Source of the DNA: Sweltsa coloradensis
Taxonomy: Eukaryota > Arthropoda > Insecta > Plecoptera > Chloroperlidae
Assembly (NCBI GenBank): GCA_024449915.1
Contig: JAMZAV010000297.1
Coordinates: 372,001-436,000 of the forward strand
DNA length: 64,000 nucleotides
Direction of reading: 5' to 3'
Positions 11,541 to 23,590 of this stretch are shown piece by piece (position 1 is the first letter of the stretch; each line of letters starts with the position of its first letter). Both the position numbers and the translations under genes were made by a program. The notes below the pieces were generated by a model. It made no database searches and was not told the origin of the DNA. It was given only the letters and a program-made list of their open reading frames with translations.

Positions 11541-12154
11541 ATAAAAATTTTTAAACCACAATGTAAAAAGCGGGAAAAAAAACATATCTTATGATTGCAA
11601 AATGAATTGAATTCGATAGTTCCTAGCACTGTTTATCTTCACCTTGACATGGATGCCACCATTCCACTTGTGTCTCCACGTTTCCTTCATTCGTAATCAA
11701 CAATAAGTCCTCAAGACAAACGCAGTACCAGGTTTCATTTTTTTTTGTTTTTATTCGTTGTTTTATTAATTGCCTTCTCGTATTTTCAGAATAACGAATA
11801 TAGTGTCCTAATAATATGTGTAATAAAATAATCATATTCTATTGGGAATGAGAATTAAAGACGGCAATATAATAAAATACCGAAGACAATCGCGAAGTGA
11901 TTGTGTTTGAAAACAACTAACAAGCTACAATTCACTCATGTAACTGCGTGCGGGGTCTATGCGCAGTGGGACCCGCTCAGACAGTCAGCGAGTGCACAGC
12001 GTAACACGTATCTCGGGTGACTGTGAATCATATAGCTCGCCTGCGCTGTTATTGGCTCAAAAGTCATGATTGGAATATCGCTAGTCCTGCCTTTTGAGTC
12101 CGGTAAAGCATGCTCTTTCTCTCTCTACGTAAATTCCCACGGGTTAAAACAGCA
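11541..12154. other. Unique DNA, no supported gene
   Basis: AT-rich to 11940, then a GC-richer patch (11940-12060) with no recognisable signal. The minus frame 11623-11835 has no family resemblance. Confidence 0.4.
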
Positions 12155-12257
12155 CTCTTAACAGACACACAAAAATACAAAAAAAAATAAAAAAAAAACA
12201 TTCCGGATTTTTTTCTCCGGTGTAGTGAAATGGAATCTTCGCTTCGCTCATCTAATA
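12155..12257 (-). mobile_element. HINE head fragment
   Basis: Reverse-oriented head: ACAAAAATACAAAAAAAAAT, AACATTCCGGATTTTTTTCT, then AATGGAATCTTCGCTTCGCT and CATCTAAT. It matches the first 100 bp of the copy at 52401, including the ATCCGGAATG word, so it belongs to that subfamily rather than to the 58864 one. Confidence 0.5.
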
Positions 12258-12726
12258 AAAAACTTTCTACACCAAAGAAATCGAAAATTCGAAATGATGT
12301 ACAACGAAAGCCCAAAAATTTTTCAACTTGATGTACAAAACTTATTATCAATTATTAATTTAGTACTTTCTTTTATGTTTGACGCCATTATTATAAATAG
12401 CATTGTGTTTTTTTATTACGGTGGTAAAATAACATATTTCAGATAGTCTGAAACATGTCCACGTTCAGAATTGCCAACTCAAACTACGTTATGGGAAAGA
12501 ATCACCCATTAACTTTAGATTTCAACTGGAGTAGCTCCAATTTGCAATAATTCTTATTTTCCTTGCGACTTAAAGTGCGCATTTGTGTAAATTATCACTT
12601 CGCGTATCAAGACAGTAACCGAGCAGTAAAACTCGATTTTCCACTTTTCACATCACTGGTAAATATGTCTAAAACATTTCAAATGAAGCTCATTCAGTGG
12701 ATATATTTGACCTAGTTGCAATGTAC

Positions 12727-12831
12727 CTGTTTCCGACGATTCCAGCCAAAGCGTGCTGAGGTAATCTTGTTTGTATTTAATACAATATAGATTTAACAGA
12801 TCGAACTCGACTGAAGTTAATCTCGGTTCCC
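12727..12831 (-). CDS. Weak candidate internal exon, unidentified
   Basis: On the minus strand a 105-base segment is bounded by a CCTACCCGGCAAGCAG acceptor-like sequence and an ACAG/GTACAT donor-like sequence. It is open in one frame with phase-1 boundaries at both ends. The peptide includes KYKQDYLSTLWLESSET. It is part of a 110-codon open frame, and a frame that long can arise by chance in 64 kb. The frame also extends into the inverted repeat at 12894-13141. No domain recognised. Confidence 0.12.
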
Positions 12832-12893
12832 CTGCTTGCCGGGTAGGGTTAAAGACCACCAACAATATAAAAAAAACACGTGAAATTACTATT

Positions 12894-13141
12894 TTTTTCG
12901 TGATATCTCGAGAACGGAGAAAAATATCTAAAAACTGATTGCGGACAGCAATGTGGTTTTTGTTAGAACAATATAATGTAAGCAAAAATATTCAAATATA
13001 AAAATACCAAATAAAAAAACTTAATTACCATCACATTACAATATTTTTTTCGTGAAGGCTAGCTAGAGTCCTCCCAAAACCACAAAGCTGTCTGCAAATA
13101 GTGTTCCGATATTTACAGCCTTCTCGAGATATGGTAACTCA
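12894..13141. mobile_element. Inverted-repeat element, about 250 bp
   Basis: ATATCTCGAGAACGGAGAAA ... GCGGACAGCAATGTGGTTTT (about 12903-12962) is mirrored by AAAACCACAAAGCTGTCTGC ... AGCCTTCTCGAGATATG (about 13077-13133), with roughly 70% identity over 60 bp. No target-site duplication is evident. Likely an old foldback or MITE copy. Confidence 0.45.
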
Positions 13142-13273
13142 AGACAATGAGCTCGGGCTCACCCATTTTACAGTGTTAACTCTGACCTTAAACATTCGTT
13201 TGATCACCAAATTCGCGATTTCCACATAAATTTTGGACTACGTTTTGGCCCCTAATTTCACGTTAACAATTTA

Positions 13274-14680
13274 CAATATTAGGATATAATCCTGTCAAAT
13301 AAGAATTTTGGAGGAAAAAATTGCGATGTCACTGAATTTTTTGCAGAGACCTTTCTTAAAGGATATTATCAACATACTAAAACTCCCTACAATCGGACTG
13401 GAGCTTCGGCCGCCATATTGGAAAATGGCGGCCAAAAAGTGTTTGTTATCGAATATCTCCAAATTTGTTTGAGATAGACAAAATATCTCAATGGCACAAA
13501 TATTCCCCATTTAATTCCCTACAAAACAGGTATCTTCTATAGTTTTGGTAGGGGCAAAGGTTACGTCACAAAATCGTGGTTTATATGTTGCTTAATTGGA
13601 GTACCAGCTAATTTCCAAATTTTCACGCTCAGCATCAAACAATGCCCGGTAAATCCGTAAGAAATCGATTTAAATACAAAAGGACTTTTGTACGGGGTTC
13701 ATGAAAGCTCTCATTAGTATTTTAAAACATCAGTTCTGCGAAATCGGATTTTGCATTTACCCGGAATTCGGGTTTTTCCATTGTTGGCATTTCCTAAAAA
13801 ATGCCATACTTTACTGTCCATATTAAGCACTAAATAGCATTGGAGGAAAAATTCTTTCTTCGCACATTGAAATGACTTAAATAATGATCCGATTACAACC
13901 AAAGTTTAAATCCAATATGTCTGCTAATTCCTAATATTCACAATATGAATACTGTTTTCGTGCTGTTTTTACACTCTTTTTGTTACATAATTCACTTTGA
14001 TGTTGTGGATATTAGGAATTAGCAGCCATATTGGATTTAAACTTTGGTTGTAATCGGATCATTATTTGAGTCGTTTCAATGTGCGTAAGAAGAATTTTTC
14101 CTCCAATGCTATTTAGTGCTTAATAATGGACAGTCAAAAAAGGCATTTTTGAGGAAATGCCAACAATGGAAAAACTCACATTCCGGGTAAATGCAAAATT
14201 CGATTTCGCAGACCTGGTTTTTTTAAAATACTAATGGAAGCTTTCATGAACCCCGTACAAAAGTCTTTTTGTATTTAAATCGATTTCTTACGGTTTTACC
14301 GGGCATTGTTTGATGCTGGGCGTGAAAATTTGGAAATAAGCTGGTACTCCAATGAGCAACATATAAACCACGATTTTGTGACGTAACCTTTGCCCCTACC
14401 AAAACTATAGAAGACACCTGTTTTGTAGGGAATTAAATGGGGAATATTTTTGCCATTGAAATATTTTGTCTATCTCAAACCAATTTGGAGATATTCGATA
14501 ACAAACACCTTTTAGCCTCCATTTTCCAATATGGCGGCCGAAGCTCCAGTCCGATTGTAGGGGAGTTTTAGTATGTTGATAAGTATTATATAAGAAAGGT
14601 CTCTGCAAAAATTCAGCGACATCGCAATTTTTTCCTCCAAACGTCAATATACGATCTTATTTGACAGGATTAATATTGTT
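13274..14680. mobile_element. 1.4-kb foldback palindrome with about 660-bp arms
   Basis: The left arm starts CAATATT ... AATCCTGTCAAATAAG (13274-13303) and the right arm ends CTTATTTGACAGGATTAATA TTG (to about 14678). The match continues almost without break to a short centre near 13945-14005: GCGGCCGAAGCTCCAGTCCG, TTGCCCCTACCAAAACTATA, GTTTGATGCTGAGCGTGAAA and GATCCGATTACAACCAAAGT all have partners. Arm identity looks above 90% by eye. Reading outward from the centre, both arms keep the same 40-70 codon frame (FCLSQTNLEIFDNKH in each). No transposase is present. It is either a foldback-type transposon or a recent inverted duplication. Confidence 0.8.
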
Positions 14681-14681
14681 T

Positions 14682-14833
14682 TGGAAGGATTCGCTTGTCT
14701 CTATCAAACAAAATTTCCACGTTTAAAAATCACGTCGCCTAAAATGGCACATTTACTGCCAGTAAGTCATTAAAATAAATTAGTAATATTATGAAAATGT
14801 ACTCTGATAGAGACAACCTCATATCCTTCCTTA
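14682..14833. mobile_element. Small inverted-repeat element next to the palindrome
   Basis: GGAAGGATTCGCTTGTCTCT plus ATCA at 14684-14712 is mirrored by TGATAGAGACAACCTCATAT plus CCTTCC at 14805-14830. About 150 bp in total and non-coding. Its left end coincides with the outer edge of the 13274-14680 palindrome. Confidence 0.4.
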
Positions 14834-16214
14834 ACAACCTACTATAAAGTTTAAATCTTCAGGGTAAAATTAGGGATCCAAAGCGTTCCAAAATAAATCC
14901 TCACATTCTCCGTATTAAAGCTTGGTTTCTTAGAGCTCGTCCGACCATGGAATTCGACAGAACTATTTAAACTCCATGGTCCGACAAGCAGAAACAGATA
15001 TGAATAGATTTGATTACATCTTCAACTTTCAGAGTTAGCAACCTTCTCAAATATTAAATACCCTATACCCAAATAACTTTTGTTTGGAATGTCATTGTTA
15101 TTTTAGCTAGAAGAGTTCATGATACAATATTTAACAATTTAGTGGAAAACATTTAGTTTAAAAGAATTGTTTTCCACTTGTGTTTTAAATATTTCATTGT
15201 TATTGTGAGAAAGTTTTTGTGATACTAATATTGTTTTTTATGAATTTATTGTTACTTAATTTAATAATTTATTAAAAATCTACAGTATCCATTTGTCCGG
15301 TTTCAGATGACTAGATGACACCAGTAGGTAGATGAATCGTTATCTTGGATATGATGTTTTGCTCACAGCCTAGTTCATAACAGACAGAAGAACTAAAAGA
15401 ATAATTCTAAAGCGAAATACTCTCAACATTTTTGCGTACAGTTATGAATCATGGGCTAATTAAACTCAGGACGAAAAAATTCCTGCACCTCGCTTTAAAT
15501 CCTGATAAAAAGGCTGACATCCGTACTGAGAGGAGACGGCTTAAAATGTAACCACGAAAAAACTGCACGCGCTCAAAATAAAATGTATGGTTTCATTAAT
15601 TTCATTAAAGACCTATTTTAATTAAAATATGTTGGGTTTGCTCGGATTTAGAAAGCAAGGTTTAACAAGCTCGGACGCGTGTGTTGGAGTGTAGGAAAGG
15701 TTCAACATTGTGTCGTTACCATAATTGAGTCGTGGACTCACTGCGAGACACTTGTTTTTTACTTTTTCTTTTTCTTCTACAATAGCACACTCAATTAATC
15801 AAAATAAGCTTGCAATATTGTTGTCACTAAAATAATTTATGCGGCATTGTACGCACAAGCGATAAGTGCTTCGTATTTATTTTTATTTTTAATATTTATG
15901 TTAATTTAAATTAAAACGTTCTAACACATTTTACTCGCGTATTCAATGTCTGCAAGCTATTGTTTCTCAACAGCAAATTGATAAGGTAAATTATCTATTC
16001 TAATCGTTAATTGGAAATTTGTTAAAATGTTTAACATAACAGATTTCCTGTTGATCAGGATATTATTAAGATGCAAATCCACATTTAATACGACAAACAA
16101 ACACCATGATAATCCATCCATTGAACCCAAAATTGTCATTGTACGAAAATGCGCGTTGCTTTTTTTACATAATATCCATTCGGAACGTGTATGAGTAAAA
16201 TGTTTTCTCTCTCG
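14834..16214. other. AT-rich DNA with one perfect 10-bp hairpin
   Basis: A perfect hairpin GTGGAAAACA / TGTTTTCCAC lies at about 15142-15178. Another imperfect inverted pair (GTCCGACCATGGA and TCCATGGTCCGAC) sits at about 14939-14985. No coding evidence. Confidence 0.4.
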
Positions 16215-16305
16215 AATTGATTAGACGGGAAACACTCCCGTAGATAGACTTGATATTGCTTAATACAATCCAGAAATTTAAAAAAAAAATCAACCCAGCC
16301 GGGCT
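16215..16305. mobile_element. Fragment of a repeat shared with 29917-30045
   Basis: TTAGACGGGAAACACTCCCG TAG ... CAATCCAGAAATTTAAAAAA ... CAACCCAGC matches the reverse complement of 29917-30035, where AAACACTCCCGTAG and ATCAATCCAGAAA occur in the same order and spacing. Two copies in opposite orientation define a dispersed element about 100 bp long. Confidence 0.45.
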
Positions 16306-17690
16306 TTTTAGGGCGCGACTAGCGTTGTTATAGTTTTATTCTCAGATCGTAATAAATATTACGTCTTCTGTAATATATAGTTACAAACTAAATCTGATCA
16401 TAAAATATCATTCGTAATAATAATACTATATTATCTATAGAAATGGTACCTAAAGTTTTTATAATAATATTTTATTATTAAACCTTTCACATGGCCGTCG
16501 TTAGAAAATGTCACTCCACTCCACTGCAGAAGGTTAGTTTTGGTAACCATTGCCATGGCCAGCATGAAATTAAGATTTTCGTTATTTCGTTATTTCAGTG
16601 TGTAAAATACAAATTGATTGATTTATTTACTTATTTAATTGATGATTTTCCTCACCAGAAAATATCAGAATTGAATCACCTTCAAAGACGAAATTTGCAA
16701 ATAATAAAATCGAAATCCACAACTAAAACATTGTAAGTCAACAAAGAATTAATAATATATAGCAAAAACTAAAATTGATTTGAAAATAATTTGTAATGCT
16801 AAAAATCTGTATTTCTGTGTAATTATTTTTATCCACAAAACAAAACAACTCATAACATGTTTCCGAAAGTTTCACGTTAGCATTGATACTGCAAACGAAT
16901 GCAAGTTTCACTCGAGAAACTCAAAATATATCATTTTTGAAAATAAGATTCATTATTAATGATACTAAATTCATAGGTCTTAACAATCGTGAAATCTTCC
17001 TTAATTCCAATTTTACTTCATTGTGTCAGTAGAGTTCACACCGTGATACGTCACAGGCCGCAGCGGTAACGCGTTTGCTTCTACTCACTATAGCGTCAAT
17101 TTATCTTTACCAGTTCTAAGTAAAAACCGACGTGTGAGTTTGTCTAGACGCTTTGATCTCGAGCAAGAAGAAATTTCACCCTCAACGAGTTTTTTGCAGC
17201 AATGATTGTGTTATATCAATGAACGGTAAAGTGCTTGAGCGAATAGACGGGTTTGTGTCCGTAAGTACTTTCTTGAACGGGATGAAAAACAGTAAGTGAT
17301 AGAGAGATAGAAAGAACAGTGAATGCTTGCAGACGTGTTCCTGGAACAATGCGAGGGGTTGTCAGGAAGCGGTTAGTGTCGGATAATGCCCAAGTGTGGG
17401 TCTGGATAACAGACTGAGAGCTATTTAGCCTTGGTTGATGTACAGATGCTCTCGTTGTGTCTGATCGTCTTTCACTAATGTGATTGGGGCTATGCTCTTT
17501 TCTGGCAAATTGTAACATTTTATCTTTGCGAATTTAACTAATAAATACATAGGCATACTTAGATTCGAAGACAACATTCTACAACCTATCGATATATGTA
17601 CACGTTAAATTTTTATCGAATACGGATGGTAATTTGTTGTCAAACAATTCTTATTATGTTATAAGTATAATATATATAGATTAAATATGG
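16306..17690. other. Unique AT-rich DNA, no supported gene
   Basis: At 17055-17090 the words CCGCAGCGGTAACGCGTTTG resemble a tRNA A-box region, but no B box follows at the right distance. The 100-codon minus frame 17216-17518 has no family resemblance. Confidence 0.4.
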
Positions 17691-17699
17691 TTGACCATT

Positions 17700-18250
17700 G
17701 TTCGCTCGTCGATGGTGTCACTAACAACGGTGTTGCCAGGTGAGGCTAGTCCGTCTGATGCGGTGTTGCCAGGTGAGGCTGAACTCTTCGTGAAGCGGTG
17801 TTGCCAGTGTGAAGCGCTGTTGTCAGGTGAGAGGCAAGTCTGTGTGAAGCGTTGTTGCCAGGTGAGGCTATAGTCTGTGTAGCGCTGTTGCCAGGTCAGG
17901 CTATAGTCTGTGTGAAGCGCTGTTGCCAGTGTGAAGCGCTGTTGTCAGGTGAGAGGCAAGTCTGTGTTAAGTGTTGTTGCCAGGTGAGGCTATAGTCTGT
18001 GTGAAGCGCTGTTGCCAGATGAGGCTAGTTCGTTTGAAGCGGTGTTGCCAAGAGTGGCTAGTCCATCTGATGTAGTGTTGCCAGGTGAGGCTATAGTCAG
18101 TGTGAAGCGCTGTTGCTAGGTAGGCTAAAGTCCATGTAAAGCGATGTTGCCAGGTGAGGCGAGGTTATCTTATGCGGTGTTGCCAGGTGAGGTCAGTCCG
18201 TGTGAAGCGCTGTTGCCATCTGAGATGAGGTCGTACGATGCAGTGTTGTC
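17700..18250. repeat. 35-bp G-rich minisatellite, about 15 degenerate copies
   Basis: The consensus is roughly GCGCTGTTGCCAGGTGAGGC plus TATAGTCTGTGTGAA, with units varying in the CTAGTCCGTCTGATG segment and some shortened. Higher-order structure is visible: a three-unit block containing GTTGTCAGGTGAGAGGCAAG occurs twice (about 17815 and 17935). The 60-codon frame at 17691 is the repeat read through. Confidence 0.9.
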
Positions 18251-21169
18251 AGTGACGGCAGACGAAGCAAGCTGACTCTCGTCTCAAGTGTCGTCTCTGT
18301 CGTCGAAGTTTACGACTCGGTTCTTTGCATTAACGACAGCGCTGAAAGCGGACGAGTAGTCGGTCGTGTTTTAAGAGGCGATGTGCGCGGTACTCAGCCA
18401 CTAATTTCCTCGCTGCACCTGAGACTCTAGTTAAAACTTAAAACTCGCACTTTTAACGCCGCCGACAGTGAAAGAAAACGGCGAGGCAGGGACCACTTCA
18501 CATTCTCAAAGTCTTTCCTTTCCTTTGCAGCCAGATTCAACTCTTTCTAGAGACTTATTCTCATCTAAGCCGAATAAATGGATTCTTTTCTTCAAAGTTG
18601 TGCCTGTCTTACGCTTGGAGCTTTGCTTTGCGATAGTTGTAAAGAAGTAGGCGAACAGAGAACTTGTCCTGGATCATGGTAAAATATTCCCCAACTTATC
18701 GAGTGGGAAAGACACCGAACAGTTCTCTAGTGTTTTACATATCGAGAGAAGGCTGCCGTGACCTGTCAGATGAATGTCTGTCTGTCTGTCTGCATGTCTG
18801 TGTCTGACAAGCCTTCGCATGATGACGCAGACAGGCGGTTGAGAACTTACAGTTAAAGTTGTTAAAGTGCTCGTTTTGAGTGTTAATTATGTAACTTTGA
18901 TTCGCGTTGCTCGAGGAATGCTGACTAGCTCACGACAGATCGACAGGTGACGTCATCGCGTGTGATCGAAACTGTATGCATTGTGAAGATGACGTGAAGT
19001 GTAAACAGAAGAACGATCCGGATCAAGTGACAGCCGGCACGTAGCAAACTAAGTGTTAAGTGGTAATTACTGATCAGAACCATAAGAATGATAGACAAAA
19101 CTTTTGTTGTTCGCTGGTGCATCGGGTTCAATAAAAGATCTGGTCTCAGTGAAAATTTGAATTCCGTATCTACCAATCCCAAAACAGGGAACTGAATTAT
19201 TATGTGATATTATACACTCTTACTTATATTATAGAGCCGTACACGATCTGTGCTGTGCTTAATAATAACAAACATTATTTTGTTTCGGGTTCGTATTATG
19301 GTCAATATTTAACAAAAGAAAATTTAATCTGGCTTCCCGCCAAAAGACAACACGTAAAGTAGTGTGACGTACTTGTATTCAGCGCAGTTAGGCGCACACT
19401 CGAAGGAAGCTAGCAGACCGCTCCCCGTGCTCCTGTCAATCGTGTTATCGTTTTGATTTCTGGATTAAAAGAAATGCCGCGTTATAAAAGCTACCATAAG
19501 GGCATTTACATTAATTACGGTTTAAGGAGTCAGCAATGTCAAAACCCTGTTCAGTCATTTTTGAAGCCTACTTAGGCCAGATACTGTCGAGATAAATTAT
19601 GAGCGATTAGGCGGCCATTTTGAAGGGTCCTACGGTGAGCATGCTGCGAACTGCGTGGGCATTGCATCGACTTCACGGCCCATCAGCGAGCGGTGGCGCG
19701 GGAATTCAAATCCCTATATCTTTGTACCACAATAGTTACCACGAATTTTATTTTTCTAAATTTATTTCAATTGTGAAGATTATTAAAGCTTGTTCTATAA
19801 ATAATAAAAAAAATTAAAACGTTAATTTGAAACCAAGGCTATAGTTCCCTATTGTACATTAAAATGTCATATTATTTTGGCCAATATATTTTTGTAGCGT
19901 ACAACAACCTAGACCTGCTGTGTGTGAATTAAATGATTTAATGTGTTGTTTCCGAACTGTTTGTAATATGCATTGCAATATAAATGTAAAGTGAATATAC
20001 GATAATAATGATTATGGTTCAAGACTATAATACGCCCATCATGCTGATTAATCCAATTCTAATCGATACATTTACTTCATTATTAATAACGTATTTATCT
20101 ATCACAGCTTACTAAAAATAACATGTGGTATACTAAAAATTAGTTATATGAATGAGTGGGTAGACTAAATACGAATGTATTTATTTTATTTATTTATTAT
20201 ACAATGTATAAAATTCTGAGTAAACCAATTATTAAAATTACAAAATTGGATTTGTTATTGTGTTGGATATTGTTAGCCTTACTCCAATTTTCGTAAGGCG
20301 ATCAATGAAACTGAACTATTTTTAATTTGAATAGGCCTACATCATAGCCTCCACTTCACATAATTTTCAAAAGAAGACTACATATTATGTACCTACATAA
20401 TTTGAGTGTAACCCTGCGCATTTTGTATGTGACATAGACTTGTCTATTTAATTTTCATATTAATGACAGAAATTTAATTATCTTGCGGGTCCCGACAGTC
20501 GTCACAAAAGACTTCATTCAGTAGACTTGTTTTATATTCCACACCTCACTTGAGCACACACGTCGTCCCTGTCAGATGTTTCAGGACGGGGGTGCCATCC
20601 AGTCACCTAGAGGTCAACTTATTACCGGCAATTAAGAGTAACTGACATTACAATTTTCACGGATTTCAAAAAGTTGGAGCGCTTACGAACTCAGGTGCAG
20701 GACGTTTCAATTTTTTACAACTGGACAGCTCAACATCAGATGTTGAACGTATTGCCACAAGATGATGATATTAATGTTTAAGTGCGCCTAAACATTGTAG
20801 CTATTCGCGCATCGCCATTCAAGAAGAAATTGTGATTACTTATACATTATTTCTGATTTATCTCATTCAAAGGGAAAATGTGTAACACTAACTTTATTCA
20901 ACAAGGTCTAAACTTGTGGGAACTGGTTTTGAATTGAATTCAGCTGAAACAAACCGTAACCGTAACCGAATCAAAATCAAATTGCTTAAAACCGAAAATA
21001 AAACATAACAATTTTTCATTATACATTATAATGCATAGTTTCAAGTTTCAAGTTTCAATTTATTCCATCGACACAAAGACTTTCACGGAAAGAATAAGAA
21101 CACGTTTTATTATTTTCGGTATTCCGCACGTATATTCCTGTTGATAAATAAATAATAATATTAAGATTC
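18251..21169. other. Unique DNA, GC-richer at the left, no supported gene
   Basis: 18251-18660 is GC-richer and contains a strong splice-acceptor-like tract (CTTTCCTTTCCTTTGCAG, ending at about 18531). The frame after it (18468-18650, plus) is not recognisable. A (TCTG)n stretch lies at 18775-18800. The rest is AT-rich without recurrent words. Confidence 0.35.
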
Positions 21170-21263
21170 TTAAGATTCCAACGTTTCGGGCAGTTCATTC
21201 TGTTCCCTTTGGTTTTTTACTTCAAAAGGAGCCAGGAGAACTGCCCAAATCGTTGCAATCTAA
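21170..21263. mobile_element. Short inverted-repeat (hairpin) element
   Basis: AAGATTCCAACGTTTCGGGC AGTT (about 21173) is mirrored by AACTGCCCAAATCGTTGCAA TCT (ending about 21261), with a 40-bp loop. It is a single copy in the window; this could be a MITE fragment or a chance hairpin of unusual length. Confidence 0.4.
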
Positions 21264-22738
21264 TAATGTTTACAAATAAACACGAAATACCTCCAAACAA
21301 TTTAAGTGTTTATATACTATTAAAATTGACGCTAATACAATTCAAATAGATAGTTTTTAATATCCTAGTCTTTTTTATTGTCGATCAAATCCAGTTGATA
21401 CGTGTGACTCGACAGTTTGAAACCGAGTGGATCTATATGTTTTTCTTTTTCTCTTCACATAGGAGAAAATCTAGGAGACAGCAAATGTAATGCTCGACAA
21501 TGTCTCGATAGTTTCGTTCTACATTCTTTGAAGAAGGAGAATGAACTCGGGAATAAGCATATAAAAGTTGTATCGTCGTTTGAAAGATGCAGATAAACCC
21601 ACGACGATATATTTGCCTTTCCTGGTTTCCCCCCATTCTGCCATTCAATTTCCATTGCAAGCGCTATCATCCCATGCTGGCGCATAAAAAGCTCGTACTT
21701 CAAAAACGTACTAGATATATTTTTTCAAAACCATGTCAAGCCTTGGAGAACCCTTTGTTCAAGCTAGGCTGTAACTGAATAAGTTCGACAGGGTTGCAAC
21801 CCCAAAAGACGACATATTCATGGTATCTGTGTTAATGTTCCGATGTACCTTATAAAACTAGAATTAGAAAAAGTTTTTTTCACGTTCAATGTTACATCGC
21901 TTTATTTATGCAAATGAGAAAAGATATATAACTTCTATTTTTGAAGAGAGAGTACAACAAACTTCCATTCAATAACAAAATGAAAAAAATTCTTTGTTTA
22001 CGAACTAGACGAAAGTAATTGGACTCTCCTAACCGGCTAGAGTAGAAATAATACGTCAAACAAAAGCACAGTTTCATGTCCTCGATACGTTTTACCATTT
22101 TTCAACTTTATCCATAACGTAATGAAGTCACCGCCAATATTTTAAAATCAAGTATAAAACGTAAAATTATTTTTGACACATTCTCCACTGCAACTAATTA
22201 ATCATCATTCCGTTAGAGTGGTCAATTAATTTTTAGTGCTAAAATCATTTGTTTCCAGTAGAACGAACCCCATTTAGCATGTATCAATCACCCGACATTT
22301 CACTATAGGTTATATTTTTACTGGTAATTGCCTGGAATTGCAGCTATCCATCACTTACGGGTGTCCCCGGCCAGCGGTTGCATCTGTTTTTTCGGTATAG
22401 GCCCATCCATCACTAGCGTGCCACCAGTTTTCTGTCCTACCTAGCCGCGTCGCAGTCCCGTCCGATGCAACGTCACAGTACGTGACAGGACGTCTGCAAG
22501 GAGGGCAATAACATGTTACACCTGTGGCCTAGATCTCGGAAATAGGTTCTACTGTAAATAGGTTACAAGTCCATGAGTGAGTGAGTGATTTGGTTATTAT
22601 TAATGCAGGTATGCTATTCGAGAGAAAAAAACTTTTCACGTAGGATAGGATGCCCGCTGTAGGGTACCACGGTCTGTGACAAACTTCAGGTGACTAACTA
22701 GGTTAGTAGTAATTGTGAAGGGAATGTCCTAGGGCTGT
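21264..22738. other. Unique DNA, no supported gene
   Basis: Two short overlapping minus frames (21433-21703) and a GC-richer patch at 22340-22510 are present. I recognise nothing in either. Confidence 0.4.
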
Positions 22739-23364
22739 GGCTATTCCAGAGCACTTTTACCCATACTTTGAAAGTCAAAGGGAAATGGCTGAAAGTTGGT
22801 TGGATGAAAGATGAATTCGAATAAAAAAGAAAAAAAATAACTTTTTTTTGGACGGGACAAAAGCTCTATTTTGGCCATTATATGAAAATTTTGGATAAAA
22901 TACGAAAATGAATGTTCTAGTTTCAAATTTAATTTTGAGCTATGATTATTTTTTTTTATTGTTTCAATACCCCTTTGTCTCGGGACTGAGTATAAGGGAA
23001 AATAATTTTCTGAAATAATGTTCGATGTGCGATTTTTTTTGCCCACAGGGTACAAAAAAGGGTTTTAAACCGGGAACACGAAAAAAATCGTTCATCAAAG
23101 TTTTTCATAAATTATTTTCCCTTGTACTCAGTCCAGAGCAAAGGTGTGTTAAAGAAACAAAAAAAAAATCACAAGTAAAATATTATGTATTGCATCTAGA
23201 ACATTATTTTCGTATTGACCTAAAAATGGCCAAAAAGCATTTTTTTGTCCCGTCCAAAAAAACTATATTTTTCCCCCTTTTTTATTCATTTCATCTTCAT
23301 CCAACCAACTTTAGCCATTTTCCGTCGACTTTCAAAATATTGGGTAAGATGGCTTGGAATAGCC
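22739..23364. mobile_element. 626-bp foldback palindrome with similar open frames in both arms
   Basis: GGCTATTCCA at 22739 is mirrored by TGGAATAGCC ending at 23364. The arms then agree through AAAGTTGGTTGGATGAA, TTTTTTTGGACGGGAC, TTTGGCCAT and TACAAGGGAAAATAATTT, with a centre at about 23045-23060. Arm identity is lower (roughly 75-80%) than in the 13.3 kb palindrome. Read outward, the left arm (minus, 22741-23055) and right arm (plus, 23025-23447) are each open for about 100 codons and give related peptides (FHPTNFQPFPFDF and LHPTNFSHFPSTF). Function unknown; a foldback element is the simplest reading. Confidence 0.7.
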
Positions 23365-23424
23365 TTAACCCCAGCATTCGCCATACAACTAAGAAACATC
23401 GGGACAACTTTAAGGTTGGAAATA

Positions 23425-23590
23425 GTCGGTTGGGGTTCGACCCGTGACCTCCCCAAAATCATAGTTTCGCATGTAACGCAAAGCCACCACGGTCGTGCTA
23501 TTCGTTGTGGTACTGTAATAAGTATTACAAAAGTCGCTTGTCCCGGGAATGAACCCACGTTATTGGGCCAATTAACCCTCATCACATTAG
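23425..23590 (-). repeat. Possible dimeric tRNA-like SINE head
   Basis: On the minus strand two B-box-like words lie about 95 bp apart in the same orientation: GTGGGTTCATTCCCGGG (about 23545) and GTCACGGGTCGAACCCC (about 23437). Each is preceded at a suitable distance by an A-box-like segment (GGCTAATGTGATGAGGG and TGGCTTTGCGTTACATGCG). The second resembles the GTCACGGGTTCGAATC of the 24826 element. Cloverleaf pairing is poor. Confidence 0.3.

Noticed and set aside
17055..17095. tRNA A-box-like word CCGCAGCGGTAACGCGTTTG as a SINE
   Set aside because: No B box at the right distance downstream.
19611..19720. tRNA-like segment ending GGGAATTCAAATCCC
   Set aside because: The B-box match is poor and no A box is evident.
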